DNA from: Roseburia_C sp051879315
GTDB taxonomy: Bacteria > Bacillota > Clostridia > Lachnospirales > Lachnospiraceae
Assembly (NCBI GenBank): GCA_051879315.1
Contig: JBJELW010000074.1
Span: 1 to 16,299, forward strand
Direction: 5' to 3'
Length of the DNA stretch: 16,299 bases
Shown: positions 14,402 to 16,299 of the stretch, piece by piece
How positions within the stretch are numbered: the stretch's first letter is position 1
Layout: the number at the start of each line of letters is the position of its first letter
Notes under the pieces: model-generated
The model's input: the letters and a program-made list of their open reading frames with translations, nothing else
What the model was told of the DNA's origin: nothing
The model's database searches: none
Program-made: the position numbers and the translations under genes

Positions 14402-14452
14402 TTACCAAGACTTTCCCAACCATGGGCAGCCAATCACAAGGATTCTTTTCAT
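14402..14452 (-). pseudogene. Remnant start of a P-loop kinase-like gene
   Basis: An ATG with a very good site (GGAGG, eight bases upstream) starts a 16-codon reading MKRILVIGCPWLGKSW and then stops. The sequence contains an intact Walker A pattern GX4GKS and closely matches the first residues of small adenylate-kinase/FlaR-type P-loop proteins, which I recall starting MKRI(L/I)VIGCPGSGKST. After the stop only 65 bases remain before the terminator, with no continuing homology that I can see. A short real peptide is possible but less likely than a deleted gene. Confidence 0.45.
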
Positions 14453-14481
14453 TTATGTTTCCTCCGAAATATAAAGGTTAT

Positions 14482-14567
14482 CACATTTCATGAGCCATTT
14501 ATGTATCTATCCTCACATTTTATGAGCCTTTTCTACTTGCAGCCTCACATTTTATGAGCTTTTTCTA
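14482..14567. repeat. Three repeats with 32-bp period at the 3' end of the acetyltransferase gene
   Basis: CACATTTTATGAGC is at 14546-14559 and 14514-14527, and with one change (CACATTTCATGAGC) at 14482-14495, exactly 32 bases apart each time. The first two copies also share the following TTTTCTA. The copy at 14546 covers the last codons of the acetyltransferase and adjoins its stop, so the others look like duplications of the gene end into the 3' region. Confidence 0.75.
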
Positions 14568-15075
14568 TGGCATACGTGTACTCCCCTGATGTCACCCCGG
14601 TTTTTGCATAGGTTCTTGTTCCCTTATCATCCACCAGTGTCATTCCCAGCTTCCTCATGACCTGCTCCGATGCAGCATTTTTCGAATCGCAGCGGGCAAT
14701 TACTTTTTCCACTTTCATCACACGAAATGCATAGTCAATCAACATTTTGGCAGCTTCTGTGGCAATGCCTTGATTTCTGTAATCCTTGTGGATCGTCCAT
14801 CCGATTTCACAGACATCTTTGGAATCCACATATTCCAGATCCATTCCTCCCACAATCTTGTCTCCCATTACCAGCACAAACTCCCGGTCATCCGGGTCTG
14901 CTTGTCTCCACTTGGAAACTGCATAGGATACAAATTCCTTAGTTTCTTCCATGGTCTCGTTTGGCAGAAACAACATCATGGTAATACCTTTGTCACCTGC
15001 ATATTCATGAATGGCCTCCACGTCATCACTTTGGATGGGCCGAATCCACAACCGTTCTGTCTTTAATTGCTCCAT
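14545..15075 (-). CDS. RimJ/RimL-like GNAT acetyltransferase
   Basis: 176-residue acetyl-CoA-dependent acyltransferase. It opens TERLWIRPIQSDDVEAIHEY, the usual start of the RimJ/RimL (Acetyltransf_3) group. The acetyl-CoA loop is DYRNQGIATEAAKML (about 98-112), preceded by the strand VCEIGWTI, and the C-terminal block is VIARCDSKNAASEQVMRKLGM. Members acetylate ribosomal-protein N-termini, other proteins or small molecules; which one is not evident. The ATG at 15075 has GGAG upstream and fits the family start; an in-frame ATG at 15192 would overlap the nitrilase gene. It lies 31 bases after the nitrilase gene and is probably co-transcribed. Its last codons are duplicated downstream. Confidence 0.9.
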   Translation of the reverse strand: MEQLKTERLWIRPIQSDDVEAIHEYAGDKGITMMLFLPNETMEETKEFVSYAVSKWRQADPDDREFVLVMGDKIVGGMDLEYVDSKDVCEIGWTIHKDYRNQGIATEAAKMLIDYAFRVMKVEKVIARCDSKNAASEQVMRKLGMTLVDDKGTRTYAKTGVTSGEYTYAIEKAHKM

Positions 15076-15106
15076 ATTTTCTCTCCAGTACACACATAAA
15101 TCTGTC

Positions 15107-15988
15107 CTAAACTTTTTTGTCACTTCGTATAAAGGGCTCCTCCACTTTTTTATCCAGCAGAAGACCGTACTTTTCCGGTCGCCTGTAGGCATTCCCGTGA
15201 ACCTCCCTCTGACGGTAGTCCCGAAGCATCTTCATATCCAGCTCGGCGATATAGATTCCTTCCTCCTCACCGGCTTCTAAGATACAGGTGTCTCGGGAGC
15301 CTTCCAGTTCCGGCAGATAGGCCACCCCGTCAAACACGGTGGAATGTCCGTTGCAGTCCGGTTTTGGTGCGGGATAATTACATGTTGCGATGGCCATCAT
15401 ATTTTCGTATGCCCGTCCCCGAAGCTGGGACAGACGATTGATTTCCATGGGACATGCATTGGGAACAAGCAACAGCTCTGCACCTTTTAACATAAGTATC
15501 CGCGCACTTTCGGGAAATTCCCTGTCATAGCAGATCATGGAACCGACGCGGATGTTTCCAATTCTGGTGTCCAGATCCGCCACATAGAAATCATCCCCCG
15601 CATCAATTCGACATTCATCCCCGAAGTCACAGGTATGTACCTTTGCGTAAGAATACAATTTATTGCCATGACAATCAAACAAAATCACCGTATTGCGGGG
15701 CATGGGTTCATGCTGCTCTAAGATGGCTACGGCAATGGCCATATCCAGCTCTTTTGCCAGATTCTGATAGGTGGAAACGAATTCACCATCTGCCGGAACA
15801 GCCAATTCTTTTAAGCGTTCCATATCCTCCGGTATCTCGTAACCGTCGCTCCACATTTCCGGAAACAGACAAATGTCCGCTCCCAGTTCCTTTGCATTTT
15901 TGCACCACTCCACGCCTTTTTGCAGATTGCCTTCGGTGGTTCCGGTGGGCAGCATCTGCAATAACGCGATTTTTAATATGTGATTCAT
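15107..15988 (-). CDS. Carbon-nitrogen hydrolase (nitrilase superfamily)
   Basis: Cytoplasmic amidase-type enzyme, 293 residues, about the usual family length. The catalytic triad is clear: Glu44 in LFPEMW, Lys116 in YAKVHTCDFGD, and Cys153 in SMICYDREFPESAR. The C-terminal segments RGRAYENMMAIATCNYP and GHSTVFDGVAYL also match the family. Members hydrolyse the amide of small carbamoyl or omega-amide compounds, or of N-carbamoyl intermediates; the specific substrate is unresolved. Start ATG with AAAGGA about nine bases upstream. It is followed by the GNAT gene, an amide hydrolase/acetyltransferase pair. GC content looks higher here than in the ABC operon by eye. Confidence 0.92.
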   Translation of the reverse strand: MNHILKIALLQMLPTGTTEGNLQKGVEWCKNAKELGADICLFPEMWSDGYEIPEDMERLKELAVPADGEFVSTYQNLAKELDMAIAVAILEQHEPMPRNTVILFDCHGNKLYSYAKVHTCDFGDECRIDAGDDFYVADLDTRIGNIRVGSMICYDREFPESARILMLKGAELLLVPNACPMEINRLSQLRGRAYENMMAIATCNYPAPKPDCNGHSTVFDGVAYLPELEGSRDTCILEAGEEEGIYIAELDMKMLRDYRQREVHGNAYRRPEKYGLLLDKKVEEPFIRSDKKV

Positions 15989-16036
15989 TGTGTTTTCCTT
16001 TACATCATTTTATTTTCATAATCCTGTAGTTCTAAG

Positions 16037-16299
16037 CTACTTAATGAAATCTCTTTCCTGCAACTGCTCCACAATCTTTTTCACATCATAGTTTGGGGCA
16101 TAAGACTCGGCTATATCGCAGATACGTTTCACGGTATCTAGGTCTTCCTCCAGTTCATCCGCAATGGTTTCCAGTGACTTATTTTTTTCAAGCTTGCGGC
16201 AGATTTGTTTGGTAAGTTTGGATAATTCTCCATCTTCATACCCCTCGTCATGCAGAGTCTTCTTATGTAGTTCTTCATCATATTCAAAGATCGTCATTT
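16037..16299 (-). CDS. C-terminal part of an Rpn/PD-(D/E)XK-type protein (runs off the window)
   Basis: The last 86 or so residues of a protein whose reading frame stays open to the window edge. The visible Met at 16297 is probably internal. The sequence MTIFEYDEELHKKTLHDEGY, then a basic helix and SLETIADELEEDLDTVKRI, followed by YDVKKIVEQL, is the kind of tail found on Rpn-family nuclease/transposase-like proteins, which are very common in Lachnospiraceae. The nuclease core would lie outside the window. The ETIADELEEDLDTVKRI part looks like a small helix-turn-helix-like segment. Function is not established; intact or partial copy cannot be judged. Confidence 0.6.
   Translation of the reverse strand, partial: MTIFEYDEELHKKTLHDEGYEDGELSKLTKQICRKLEKNKSLETIADELEEDLDTVKRICDIAESYAPNYDVKKIVEQLQERDFIK

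Noticed and set aside
14482..14577. Possible short CRISPR array
   Set aside because: The repeats are only about 14-20 bases with a 32-base period, the first lies in a gene end, there are three copies, and no cas genes are present.

Overview
The window looks like chromosomal DNA from a low-to-moderate GC Gram-positive anaerobe of the class Clostridia, most likely Lachnospiraceae. The reasons are strong AAGGAGG-type ribosome binding sites, sigma-A promoters close to TTGACA-17-TATAAT, a lipoprotein signal peptide, a DUF2798-like membrane protein, and the tail of an Rpn/PD-(D/E)XK-type protein of a kind common in that family. This taxonomic call is an inference from style and protein flavour, not from a marker gene. 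There are no rRNA or tRNA genes, no CRISPR array and no complete insertion sequence.

Layout. (1) Positions 256-2101, minus strand: a membrane-anchored SH3b-SH3b-NlpC/P60 cell-wall hydrolase, followed by an OmpR-type response regulator whose receiver domain has lost its second half. (2) Positions 2239-3736: a divergent pair, a C-terminally short NUDIX hydrolase (minus) and a DUF2798-like membrane protein (plus). They are separated by about 420 bp holding two good promoters, a CATGTGAA repeat cluster, and a terminator-like hairpin in each 5' leader. (3) Positions 3811-5890, minus: a probable operon of a GNAT acetyltransferase, an ArsC/Spx-family thioredoxin-fold protein and a GT4 glycosyltransferase. 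(4) Positions 6104-14044, minus: an eight-gene operon of two Opp/Dpp permeases, two Opp/Dpp ATPases, a Cof-type HAD phosphatase, a calcineurin-like phosphoesterase, an alpha/beta serine hydrolase and finally the substrate-binding lipoprotein. It is preceded by a promoter, a 19-codon leader ORF and an attenuator-like hairpin. (5) Positions 14292-14577: a strong terminator, a remnant P-loop gene start and three 32-bp-spaced repeats. (6) Positions 14545-15988, minus: a nitrilase-superfamily amidase followed by a RimJ/RimL-like acetyltransferase. (7) Positions 16037-16299: the C-terminal end of an Rpn-like protein running off the window.

How it fits together. The central operon encodes a complete peptide-type ABC importer packaged with three different hydrolases, which suggests import of a phosphorylated and/or acylated compound followed by cleavage inside the cell. 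The substrate cannot be read from sequence. The most unusual features are regulatory: three transcription units (NUDIX, DUF2798, ABC operon) have a promoter followed by a terminator-like hairpin before the start codon, and the ABC operon leader also carries a short ORF that stops right at the hairpin. Two similar hairpins (about 34 of 40 positions identical, with one compensatory pair change) occur 3.4 kb apart. Three genes show deletion or decay (response regulator receiver, NUDIX C-terminus, P-loop kinase start), which points to small deletions accumulating here.
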